Origin: Jiangella aurantiaca
GTDB lineage: Bacteria; Actinomycetota; Actinomycetes; Jiangellales; Jiangellaceae
Direction of reading: 5' to 3'
Length of the DNA stretch: 34,285 nt
Assembly: GCF_004349105.1 (NCBI RefSeq)
Contig: NZ_SMLB01000063.1
Span: forward strand, 1 to 34,285
Numbering within the stretch: position 1 is the stretch's first letter; every line of letters starts with the position of its first letter. A program made the translations under genes and the position numbers. The notes below the pieces were generated by a model that saw nothing but the letters and a program-made list of their open reading frames with translations, did not search any database and was not told the origin of the DNA. Below, piece after piece: positions 28,072 through 34,285 of this stretch.

Positions 28072-28878
28072 GTGAACGCCAGATCTGCCCTGTTCGACCT
28101 CTATGGCGATCACGTGCGCTCGCGCGGCGGGAAGGCACGGGTCGCCGCGCTGGTGCGGCTGCTCGCCCCGCTCGGCATCGCCGCGCCGGCGGTGCGCACG
28201 GCCGTGTCACGCATGGTCAAGCAGGGCTGGCTGCGTCCGGTCCGCATCGACGGCTCGCCCGGCTACGAGCTCACCGAGCGGGCCGACCGCCGCCTCGAGG
28301 ACGCCGCCGCGCGCATCTACCGCACCGACGGCCGCGGCGAGTGGGACGGCCGCTGGCACGTCGTCGTGCCTGAGCGGTCGGCACAACGGGCCGCCCGCGA
28401 GCGGCTGCGCAACGGGCTGGCCTACCTCGGCTACGCGCCGGTCGGCGACGGCACCTGGATCGCCGCCCGCCCGTCGCCCGAGCTGGTGTCGCTGCTCGAC
28501 GCCGAGGATTTGCGGGCCGAGAGGTTCAGCGCCCGGCACCAGGGCGACGACGCCGAGCTGGTGCGCCGCGCGTGGGACCTCGACGCCGTCGGCCGGTCCT
28601 ACCTGCGCTGGCTGGCCGACGCCCGCGGCCTGCTCGACACGCTGCCCGACCGGCCCACCGACGAGCAGGCGTTCGCCGTCCGCAGCCGGCTCGTGCACGA
28701 GTGGCGCAAGTTCCTGTTCACCGATCCCGGCCTGCCGCGCGAGCTGCTGCCCGCGCTCTGGCCCGGCGACGACGCCGCCGCCTTCTTCGACGAGCACGCC
28801 GCGCGGCTGCAGCCCGCCGCCGGCCGGTTCGTCGACGCCTGCTTGTCCGCCGGAACCGCCAAGGAAGGTGACCAGTGA
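28072..28878 (+). CDS. PaaX-family transcriptional repressor
   Basis: A 268-residue PaaX-type regulator. The N-terminal winged helix is at about residues 1-75 (SALFDLYGDHVRSRGG, LVRLLAPLGIAAPAVRTAVSRMVKQGWLRPVR), a central domain follows (WDGRWHVVVPERSAQRAARERLRNGLAYLGYAPV), and the PaaX C-terminal domain (YLRWLADARGL, LVHEWRKFLFTDPGLPRELLP) spans about 170-255. In E. coli PaaX represses phenylacetate catabolism and responds to phenylacetyl-CoA; the ligand here is inferred to be an acyl-CoA. The GTG at 28072 has GGAGG just upstream. The stop overlaps the isomerase start by GTGA, so regulator and enzyme are coupled. Confidence 0.92.
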   Translation: MNARSALFDLYGDHVRSRGGKARVAALVRLLAPLGIAAPAVRTAVSRMVKQGWLRPVRIDGSPGYELTERADRRLEDAAARIYRTDGRGEWDGRWHVVVPERSAQRAARERLRNGLAYLGYAPVGDGTWIAARPSPELVSLLDAEDLRAERFSARHQGDDAELVRRAWDLDAVGRSYLRWLADARGLLDTLPDRPTDEQAFAVRSRLVHEWRKFLFTDPGLPRELLPALWPGDDAAAFFDEHAARLQPAAGRFVDACLSAGTAKEGDQ

Positions 28879-29660
28879 GCCCGGTGCGCTACGAGGTCGC
28901 CGACGGCGTCGGCGTCATCACGCTCGACCGGCCCGAGGCCATGAACAGCCTCGACACCGCCACCAAGGTGGCTCTGCGCGACACCGTCGTGGCGGCGGAG
29001 TCCGACGACGCCGTCCGGGCGGTCGTGCTCACCGGCTCCGGCCGGGCGTTCTGCGTCGGGCAGGACCTCAAGGAGCACGCCCAGGCGCTCGCATCCGGCG
29101 ACTCCGGCCTGGCCACCACGGTGCGCGAGCACTACAACCCGACGGTCCGGACGCTGCTCACCATGCCCAAGCCGGTGGTGGCGGCGGTCAACGGCGTCGC
29201 TGCCGGCGCCGGCGCGTCGTACGCGTTCGCCTGCGACCTTCGCATCGTCGCCGACTCCGCGGGGTTCAACCTCGCGTTCGCCGCCATCGGGCTGTCGTCC
29301 GACACCGGGTCGTCGTGGACACTGCCCCGGCTGGTCGGCTGGGCGAAGGCGCGCGAGCTGCTGTTCCTCCCCCGCACCGTCAAGGCCGACGAGGCGCTCG
29401 CGCTGGGGCTGGCGACGGAGGTCGTTCCGGTCGAGTCGGTGCTGCCGCGGGCCATGGAGCTGGCCCGCGGGTTCGCCGCCGGCCCGACACTGGCCTACGC
29501 GGCGCTGCGCCGGGCGCTGGAGTTCTCCGCAACACACGGCCTCGACGAGTCACTGGACCACGAGGCCGACATGATGCAGTGGACCGGCGCGTCCGACGAC
29601 CACCGCGCCGCCGTCGAAGCGTTCCTGGCCAAGCAGCAGGCGGTGTTCCGTGGCCGCTGA
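28875..29660 (+). CDS. PaaG-like enoyl-CoA hydratase/isomerase
   Basis: A 261-residue crotonase-superfamily enzyme. The oxyanion-hole segments are GSGRAFCVGQDL (about 54-65) and AAVNGVAAGAGASYAFACDLR (about 103-123). The hydratase glutamate after GAGAS is absent, while D143 stands in GLSSDTGSSWTLPR, the position and context of the catalytic aspartate of PaaG (ring 1,2-epoxyphenylacetyl-CoA isomerase). An isomerase role is therefore likelier than hydration. It is coupled to paaX at the start (GTGA), and its 3' end overlaps the tag gene by 11 bp. No other paa genes are in the window, so the pathway may differ from phenylacetate degradation. Confidence 0.88.
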   Translation: MSPVRYEVADGVGVITLDRPEAMNSLDTATKVALRDTVVAAESDDAVRAVVLTGSGRAFCVGQDLKEHAQALASGDSGLATTVREHYNPTVRTLLTMPKPVVAAVNGVAAGAGASYAFACDLRIVADSAGFNLAFAAIGLSSDTGSSWTLPRLVGWAKARELLFLPRTVKADEALALGLATEVVPVESVLPRAMELARGFAAGPTLAYAALRRALEFSATHGLDESLDHEADMMQWTGASDDHRAAVEAFLAKQQAVFRGR

Positions 29661-30237
29661 CCTCGTCGAGGGCCCCGGCGGCAAGGCCCGCTGCCCGTGG
29701 GGCCTCAGCACTCCCGACTACGTCGCCTACCACGACGACGAGTGGGGCCGCCCCGTCCACGGCGACGTCGCGCTGTACGAGCGGCTCACCCTGGAGGCGT
29801 TCCAGTCCGGCTTGTCGTGGCTGACCATCCTGCGCAAACGTGACGGCTTCCGGAAGGCGTTCGCCGGCTTCGACCCCGCCGTCGTGGCGGCGTACGACGC
29901 GGCCGACGAGGCGCGGCTGATGGCCGACACCGGCATCGTGCGCAACCGCGCCAAGGTCGCGGCGGCAATCGCCAACGCGCGAGCGCTGGTGGCCCTGCAG
30001 GACGCCGGCGGCGACGGCGCACTCGACCGGCTGATCTGGTCGTTCGCCCCCGACCCCGGCAGCCGGCCGGCGCCTGTCTCGCTGGCCGACGTTCCCCCGG
30101 TCACGCCCGAGTCGACGGCGCTGGCGAAGGCCCTGAAGAAGCACGGCTTCGTCTTCGTCGGCCCCACCACGGCGTACGCCACCATGCAGGCGTGCGGCCT
30201 GGTCAACGACCACCTGGCCGGCTGCTTCGCCCGCTGA
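29650..30237 (+). CDS. tag: DNA-3-methyladenine glycosylase I
   Basis: A 195-residue base-excision repair enzyme that removes 3-methyladenine from alkylated DNA. The zinc site is complete: C15 (RCPWG), H28 (YHDDEWG), H188 and C192 (NDHLAGC). E50 in LEAFQSGLSW corresponds to the catalytic or base-contact glutamate of E. coli Tag, and the helix-hairpin-helix region includes TGIVRNRAKVAAAIANA. It starts with GTG inside the isomerase gene (11-bp overlap), so it is probably translated from the same mRNA. Neighbourhood to DUF3117 and the DivIVA-like gene resembles the mycobacterial tagA region. Confidence 0.94.
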   Translation: MAADLVEGPGGKARCPWGLSTPDYVAYHDDEWGRPVHGDVALYERLTLEAFQSGLSWLTILRKRDGFRKAFAGFDPAVVAAYDAADEARLMADTGIVRNRAKVAAAIANARALVALQDAGGDGALDRLIWSFAPDPGSRPAPVSLADVPPVTPESTALAKALKKHGFVFVGPTTAYATMQACGLVNDHLAGCFAR

Positions 30238-30258
30238 CCCTCCGCCCGCTCGCACGGC

Positions 30259-30324
30259 GGAAATGATCACGTTGAGTAGGTGTACTCCCGCTTCACCCGG
30301 ATCGCATGCCTGGTGAAGCGGGAG
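30259..30324 (+). repeat. Box-plus-hairpin intergenic element, copy D
   Basis: A 25-nt box at 30259-30283 (starts GGAAATGATCA, ends AGGTGT) is followed after 1 nt by a perfect 13-bp inverted repeat: CTCCCGCTTCACC (30285-30297) and GGTGAAGCGGGAG (30312-30324) with a 14-nt loop. It lies between the converging tag and SRPBCC genes, 21 bp after the tag stop, and could end both transcripts. Confidence 0.78.
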
Positions 30325-30367
30325 AAGCTCTCGTGGTGGCCCGCGCCGCATTCGCCCGGCGACCGTC

Positions 30368-30853
30368 TCAGCGCCCCTCGACATACGCGGCGAACCGGCG
30401 CAGGGCGACCCTGAGCCCGAACCGCACCGCCGGCAGCACGACTGGCCAACCCACGCGGCCGACCGCGCCGAACGGCAGCTCCAACCGCTCCTCCCACACG
30501 ACCTCGCACGATGCCCCGTCCAGCGAACGCACCGCGAACACGCCCGGCCCGCGCACCAGCCGGCCGGTGTGCAGCACCTCGCACCGGTGCGGCGGCTCCC
30601 AGGCGGTCACGATCATCGTGTCCAGGAACCCGGCCCGCCCCACACCGGTCCAGGCCTCCATCCGCGCGCCCACCTCCCGGCCGTCGCCCGGGCCGAGCAC
30701 CCGGACCCGGGTCAGCGGCATCCACGCGCCCTGCGCCGGCCAGTCGGTGAGCACGTGCCATACGACGTCGGCCGGGGCGGCGACCCGCCGCGCCACCACG
30801 ACGTCAGCGCTCACGCCCGTGCCCCGCGGCTCACCACGCACCCCACTGCTCAT
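30368..30853 (-). CDS. SRPBCC-superfamily protein (polyketide cyclase/dehydrase-like)
   Basis: A 161-residue protein with the START/SRPBCC helix-grip pattern: an initial strand (VVVARRVAAPADVVWHVLTDW), a WMPLTRVRVLG loop, a strand series (LDTMIVTAWEPPHRCEVLHTGRLVRGPGVFAV) and a long C-terminal helix (VVLPAVRFGLRVALRRFAAYVEGR). Such proteins bind a hydrophobic ligand in a deep cavity. No catalytic assignment is possible. The true start may be the GTG at 30814 (VSADVVVARRV), which would remove a 13-residue leader. The gene sits between the DivIVA-like gene and tag, convergent with tag. Confidence 0.8.
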   Translation of the reverse strand: MSSGVRGEPRGTGVSADVVVARRVAAPADVVWHVLTDWPAQGAWMPLTRVRVLGPGDGREVGARMEAWTGVGRAGFLDTMIVTAWEPPHRCEVLHTGRLVRGPGVFAVRSLDGASCEVVWEERLELPFGAVGRVGWPVVLPAVRFGLRVALRRFAAYVEGR

Positions 30854-30913
30854 CCCGCACTCCCAGCGCCCGGGCGACGACCTCAGCGCCTGCCACTTAC
30901 CCAGTCACCGGCG

Positions 30914-31288
30914 TCAGGCCCCACCGGCCGCGTCGCCGGGGTGGGCCGGACGGCGGCGCGGGAGCGGGTCGGCCTCGGCGGCGGGCCGGACCAGCGGCGC
31001 GTTGCCGAGCCCTGGGATCCGCGACTCCAGCTCGGCCAGCCGGTGGTCGCGCCAGGCCAATTCGCGCTGCAGCCGGTCGAGGACGGTGTCGACCTGATCC
31101 ATGCGGTAGCCGCGGTGCACGACCGAGAAACGCAGCTCGGCGACGTCACCAGAGTGCACGGCGCCGTCGGGCAGCAGCTGGGCCGCACCCCCGGACACCT
31201 CGGGCTGCAGCACGTCGCCGCGGCCGAGCACCAGCAGGACCGCGCCGAACAGCACGGCCGCGGCCACGATCACGAAGACGACGAACAC
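30914..31288 (-). CDS. DivIVA-domain membrane protein (Rv1209-like)
   Basis: A 124-residue protein with one N-terminal membrane helix (about residues 3-22, FVVFVIVAAAVLFGAVLLVL) and a short DivIVA-type segment (about 53-90, LRFSVVHRGYRMDQVDTVLDRLQREL), followed by a charged coiled-coil-like helix and a disordered tail. DivIVA domains recognise curved membrane and organise poles or septa; a role in envelope growth is inferred only. It is divergent from folP2. In mycobacteria a similar small protein lies between gpgS and tagA near folP2, and this matches apart from the missing gpgS. Confidence 0.85.
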   Translation of the reverse strand: MFVVFVIVAAAVLFGAVLLVLGRGDVLQPEVSGGAAQLLPDGAVHSGDVAELRFSVVHRGYRMDQVDTVLDRLQRELAWRDHRLAELESRIPGLGNAPLVRPAAEADPLPRRRPAHPGDAAGGA

Positions 31289-31401
31289 GCCTCAAGGGTG
31301 CCACGTCCGGCGTTCCACCTCCGCGCCACACCAGGCAACATGGCGTGCGAGGCTTACCGGCGTACGAGGATCCGCCGCCGACACGAACCCGAAGGAGTCC
31401 T

Positions 31402-32268
31402 GTGGGTGTCCTACGCCTGGGCCGGTCGACGTTCCCGCCCGGACGGTTCGCCGTCATGGCGATCGTGAACCGCACCCCCGACTCCTTCTACGACCAGGGT
31501 GCGACGTTCACGTTCGACCACGCCTGGCTCCGCGTGGAGCAGGTGGTGGCCGAGGGCGCGGACATCATCGACGTCGGCGGGGTGAAGGCCGGCGCCGGCG
31601 AGCACGTCAGCGAGGACGAGGAGATCGCCCGCGTCAGCGACCTGGTCAGCGCGATCCGCGAGACCTACCCGCAGGTCGTCGTCAGCGTCGACACCTATCG
31701 GGCCCGGACGGCGGACGCGCTGTGCGCGGCGGGCGCCGACCTCGTCAACGACACCTGGGCCGGTGCCGACCCGGGCGTCGCCGCCGTCGCCGCGCGGTAC
31801 GGCGCCGGGCTGGTCTGCAGCCACACCGGCGGCATGCGGCCGCGGACGCTGCCACACCGGGTCGGCTACGACGACGTGGTCGCGGACGTCGTCGCGCACA
31901 CCGTCACGCTGGCCGAGCGGGCGGCGGAGCTGGGCGTGCCGCGCGAGAGCATCCTGATCGACCCGACGCACGACTTCGGCAAGAACACCTTCCACTCGCT
32001 GGAGTTGACCCGCCGGCTGGACGAGCTGGTGGCGACCGGCTGGCCGGTGCTGGTCAGCCTGTCGCGCAAGGACTTCGTCGGCGAGACGCTGGACCTCCCC
32101 GTCGACGAGCGGCTGCCAGGCACACTGGCGGCCACCGCGGTCTCCGCCTGGCACGGCGCCCGGGTGTTCCGCGCCCACGACGTCGCCGCCACCCGGCAGG
32201 TGCTCGACATGGTCGCGTCGATCCGCGGCGACCGGCCGCCGGCGGCCCCCTTCCGCGGCCTCACCTGA
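31402..32268 (+). CDS. folP2: FolP2-type dihydropteroate synthase homologue
   Basis: A 288-residue TIM-barrel protein of the DHPS family. It keeps MAIVNRTPDSFYDQG, the phosphate-binding-type segment DLVNDTW and the C-terminal LSRKDFVGETL and VFRAHDVAATRQVLDM. The canonical DVGGESTRPGA loop is replaced by DVGGVKAGAGE, as in mycobacterial FolP2. From the literature as I recall it, FolP2 proteins do not replace FolP1 in folate synthesis, so the reaction is uncertain. The GTG at 31402 has GAAGGAG 4 nt upstream. The frame opens earlier at 31345, but that part is not family sequence. It is divergent from the DivIVA-like gene. Confidence 0.9.
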   Translation: MGVLRLGRSTFPPGRFAVMAIVNRTPDSFYDQGATFTFDHAWLRVEQVVAEGADIIDVGGVKAGAGEHVSEDEEIARVSDLVSAIRETYPQVVVSVDTYRARTADALCAAGADLVNDTWAGADPGVAAVAARYGAGLVCSHTGGMRPRTLPHRVGYDDVVADVVAHTVTLAERAAELGVPRESILIDPTHDFGKNTFHSLELTRRLDELVATGWPVLVSLSRKDFVGETLDLPVDERLPGTLAATAVSAWHGARVFRAHDVAATRQVLDMVASIRGDRPPAAPFRGLT

Positions 32269-32309
32269 GCGAGCCGCCTCTGAGGGCACCTCACCCCGCC
32301 CGATCCCTG

Positions 32310-32382
32310 CCTCAGGCCCCCTCAGGCCACCCTCAGCCGCCGAGTAAGGCCCCGTTCACCTGGGAAGATGCGGCAGTCACCC
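32310..32382 (+). repeat. Direct repeats and PHO-box-like motifs upstream of a small gene
   Basis: Three near-tandem copies of CCTCAGGCC or CCTCAGCC (32310-32318, 32320-32328, 32331-32338) are spaced 10-11 bp. They are followed by GTTCACC (32354-32360) and GTCACCC (32376-32382), whose starts are 22 bp apart. An 11-bp-multiple spacing and GTTCACC resemble streptomycete PhoP boxes. The link to phosphate control is a suggestion only. Confidence 0.35.
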
Positions 32383-32454
32383 CATGTGGAGACCACCCCT
32401 TACGGACCAGACTCGTCAGTGTCAGTCAGACGAAGCACCGAGAGAGGTCCGGTC

Positions 32455-32625
32455 ATGAACAGCACGTACGTCGCCCAGCTCGTCCACGAGGAGCGCGCGG
32501 GCCGGCTGCGGGCCGAGGCCGACGCCGATCGCCTCGCCCGTACCGCCCGCCGTGCCGCCAGGCGACAGAGCGGCCGCCGGTCGGGATGGTTGGTCCGCCA
32601 CCTGCCCAGCCGCCACGCGGCCTGA
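32455..32625 (+). CDS. Small basic protein of unknown function
   Basis: A 56-residue protein, strongly basic and helical: MNSTYVAQLVHEERAGRLRA, then an alternating acidic/basic region (ADADRLARTARRAARRQSGR) and a C-terminal WLVRHLPSR segment. No family recognised. The ATG at 32455 has AGAGAGG 7 nt upstream, and a perfect hairpin begins 19 bp after the stop, so it looks like a compact monocistronic unit. Amphipathic helices with many arginines could contact nucleic acid or membrane. It could also be a false call, since GC-rich DNA opens frames easily. Confidence 0.55.
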   Translation: MNSTYVAQLVHEERAGRLRAEADADRLARTARRAARRQSGRRSGWLVRHLPSRHAA

Positions 32626-32644
32626 CCCACGAGCAGCCACCCCA

Positions 32645-32674
32645 GGCCCCGGTGTCCACCCGGACACCGGGGCC
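32645..32674 (+). terminator. Strong hairpin terminator after the small basic-protein gene
   Basis: A perfect 13-bp stem (GGCCCCGGTGTCC at 32645-32657 with GGACACCGGGGCC at 32662-32674) and a 4-nt loop, with no T-run. It separates the small gene from the regulator that starts near 32730. Confidence 0.78.
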
Positions 32675-32729
32675 TCGTCCCTTCCGGGGCGCGAAACCTA
32701 TGTGCCCGGAGTAGGCCGGGCGTAGCAGG

Positions 32730-34285
32730 ATGGTCACCGTGGCGTTGGCAGTGACGAGTCCCGCGATGGTCGGCCGTGACGAGCAGCTCGGCGGCCTGCG
32801 GTCGGCGCTGGCCTCCGCCACGAGCGGCGTCCCGGTCACGGTGGTGCTGGGCGGCGAGGCGGGTGTCGGCAAGACCCGGCTGGTGACGGAGTTCGCCGCC
32901 GAGGCGGAGCGCGATGGCACCCGGGTGATCGTCGGCCAGTCCGTGAACCTCGGCGGCGACGGGCTCGCGTACGCCCCGATCACCGGCGCGCTGCGCGAGC
33001 TGGCCGCCCAGCTCGGCACCGATGCGTTGCTGGCCGCCGCCGGTCCCGGGCGGGCCGCGCTGACCAGCCTGCTGCCCGACCTCCCTCGCCGGGGCGACGA
33101 GCCGGCCGGCACCAGCCAGGGCCGCGTCTTCGAGGCGGTCACCGGCCTGCTCGAGCAGGTCGCCGCCGACCGTCCGCTGGTGCTGGTGCTCGAGGACCTG
33201 CATTGGGCCGACCGCGCCACGCGGCAGCTGCTCGGCTTCGCGGTCCGGGCGCTGGGCAGCGCCCGCGTGCTCGTCGTCGGCACCTACCGCAGCGACGAGC
33301 TGTCCCGCGACCACCCGCTCCGGCTGCTGCTGGCCGAGCTGGAGCGGGTCCGGACGGTGCACCGCATCGACGTGCCGCGGCTGACCGAGCACGAGGTCGC
33401 CGAGCAGCTCACCGCACTGGCCGGGGCGCGGCCGCCCGCCGACGCCGTCCGCCGCATCCACGCCCGCAGCGAGGGCGTGCCGTTCTTCGTCGAGCAGCTG
33501 GCCGACCTCGACGACGGCACGACGCTGCCCGAATCGCTGCGCGATCTGCTGCTGGTCCGGGTCGAGCAGCTGTCCGAGGACTCGCAGCGGCTGGTGCGGC
33601 TGCTCGCCGTCGGCAACGACCGCGTGGGGCACGACCTGCTGGCCGCCGTCGCGGCCGTCGACCCCGACGCCCTGGACCGAACGCTGCGCGAGGCGGTGTC
33701 GGCCAACGTGCTGCGGGTCGACGGCGACGGATACGCGTTCCGGCACGCGCTGGTCCGCGAGGCCGTCCACGACGACCTGCTGCCCGGTGAGCACGCCCGG
33801 CTGCACGCCCTCTACGCGGCAACGCTGGAACGGCGGCTGGAGTCCGGCGCCGGGCCGCGCCGGGCGGTCACCGCCGAGGCCGCCCACCACTGGTTCTGTG
33901 CGCACGAGCACGAGAAGTCGTTCGCGGCCTCGCTGCGGGCGGCTGCCGAGGCGCGCTCGCTGGCCGCCTACGACGAGGCGCAGCGCAACTTCGAGCGCGC
34001 GCTGGAGCTGTGGGACCAGGTCCCCGGGGCCGCTGAGAAGGCCGGGTTCGACCACGTCGAGCTGCTGGCCCGCACCGCCTCGGCCGCGAACAACGCCGGC
34101 GAGGTGGACCGCGCCCGCGCCCTGGTCGAGGCCGCCCTGACGGAGGCGAGGGCGGCCGGCGATGCCGTCGAGCCCAGCCGGCTGGCCCGGCTGATCGGCT
34201 TCCGCGCGCTGCTGCTCAGCGAGCTCGGGCTGCCGGGCGCCACCGACGAGATGCGCCGCGCGCTGGAATTGATCCCGCCCGACCC
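32730..34285 (+). CDS. Large AAA-ATPase regulator, LuxR/LAL-type (3' end outside window)
   Basis: The first 518 codons of a long ATPase regulator, still open at the window edge. The N-terminus carries AMVGRDEQLGGL, then Walker A GGEAGVGKTR (41-50, K48/T49) and Walker B LVLVLEDLHWAD (150-161), followed by the AAA_16/STAND-type helical region (SEGVPFFVEQLADL, YAFRHALVREAVHDDLLPGEHARLH). From about residue 365 come TPR-like helices (AAHHWFCAHEHEKSFAASLRAAAEARSLAAYDEAQRNFERALELW). This order is typical of LAL regulators, which end in a LuxR helix-turn-helix; that part is not visible. The start is the ATG at 32730 or, better by ribosome site (AGGA 8 nt upstream), the GTG at 32739. No ligand can be inferred. 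Confidence 0.85.
   Translation, partial: MVTVALAVTSPAMVGRDEQLGGLRSALASATSGVPVTVVLGGEAGVGKTRLVTEFAAEAERDGTRVIVGQSVNLGGDGLAYAPITGALRELAAQLGTDALLAAAGPGRAALTSLLPDLPRRGDEPAGTSQGRVFEAVTGLLEQVAADRPLVLVLEDLHWADRATRQLLGFAVRALGSARVLVVGTYRSDELSRDHPLRLLLAELERVRTVHRIDVPRLTEHEVAEQLTALAGARPPADAVRRIHARSEGVPFFVEQLADLDDGTTLPESLRDLLLVRVEQLSEDSQRLVRLLAVGNDRVGHDLLAAVAAVDPDALDRTLREAVSANVLRVDGDGYAFRHALVREAVHDDLLPGEHARLHALYAATLERRLESGAGPRRAVTAEAAHHWFCAHEHEKSFAASLRAAAEARSLAAYDEAQRNFERALELWDQVPGAAEKAGFDHVELLARTASAANNAGEVDRARALVEAALTEARAAGDAVEPSRLARLIGFRALLLSELGLPGATDEMRRALELIPPD

Overview
The window is chromosomal DNA from a very GC-rich actinobacterium. The G+C bias is strong by eye, many genes start with GTG, and neighbouring genes often overlap as GTGA or ATGA. 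A sigE - anti-sigma - htrA - tatB block stands divergent to an O-methyltransferase, and a DUF3117 / tag / DivIVA-like / folP2 group follows. Both groups are found together in mycobacteria and relatives. The gene mix would suit a Jiangella- or Nocardioides-like genus, but that is a guess. I see no phage, insertion sequence, CRISPR array, tRNA or rRNA.

Layout. (1) 194-8154, all on the minus strand: a seven-gene sugar or sugar-acid catabolic operon, in transcription order GntR regulator, lipoprotein sugar-binding protein, two ABC permeases, SDR dehydrogenase, glucarate-dehydratase-like enolase and six-hairpin glycosidase. It has no ATPase gene, so it probably borrows a shared one. (2) 8489-12913, minus: the envelope-stress locus, in transcription order sigE, zinc-finger anti-sigma factor, RseB-like sensor, HtrA protease and TatB. 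A likely SigE-type promoter precedes sigE. The divergent O-methyltransferase lacks any usual start codon and appears to begin with ATT. (3) 13969-18153, plus: a secreted membrane-anchored protein of unknown function, then a 1144-residue secreted LamG / metallophosphoesterase / Ig-like protein. (4) 18278-25461: a mixed accessory stretch with a GNAT acetyltransferase, an APH-type kinase, a methyltransferase, FdhD divergent from a YdeP-type molybdopterin oxidoreductase, and an HxlR regulator divergent from an alpha/beta hydrolase over two matching operator-like dyads. (5) 25672-32268: a YdhR-like protein, leucyl aminopeptidase, DUF3117, the overlapping paaX - paaG-like - tag genes, an SRPBCC protein, a DivIVA-like membrane protein and FolP2. 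(6) 32455-34285: a small basic protein closed by a strong hairpin, then the start of a large AAA/LuxR-type regulator cut by the window edge.

The most unusual non-coding signal is a family of modular intergenic elements. Three copies (8356-8445, 13749-13814, 30259-30324) pair a conserved 25-nt box with an adjacent hairpin whose sequence differs in each copy. A fourth, diverged copy (25560-25645) carries a perfect 27-bp stem. All sit just past gene ends, which suggests either mobile REP/MITE-like units or units used as terminators.

Functions are assigned from recognised motifs and remembered family sequences only. No database search was possible.
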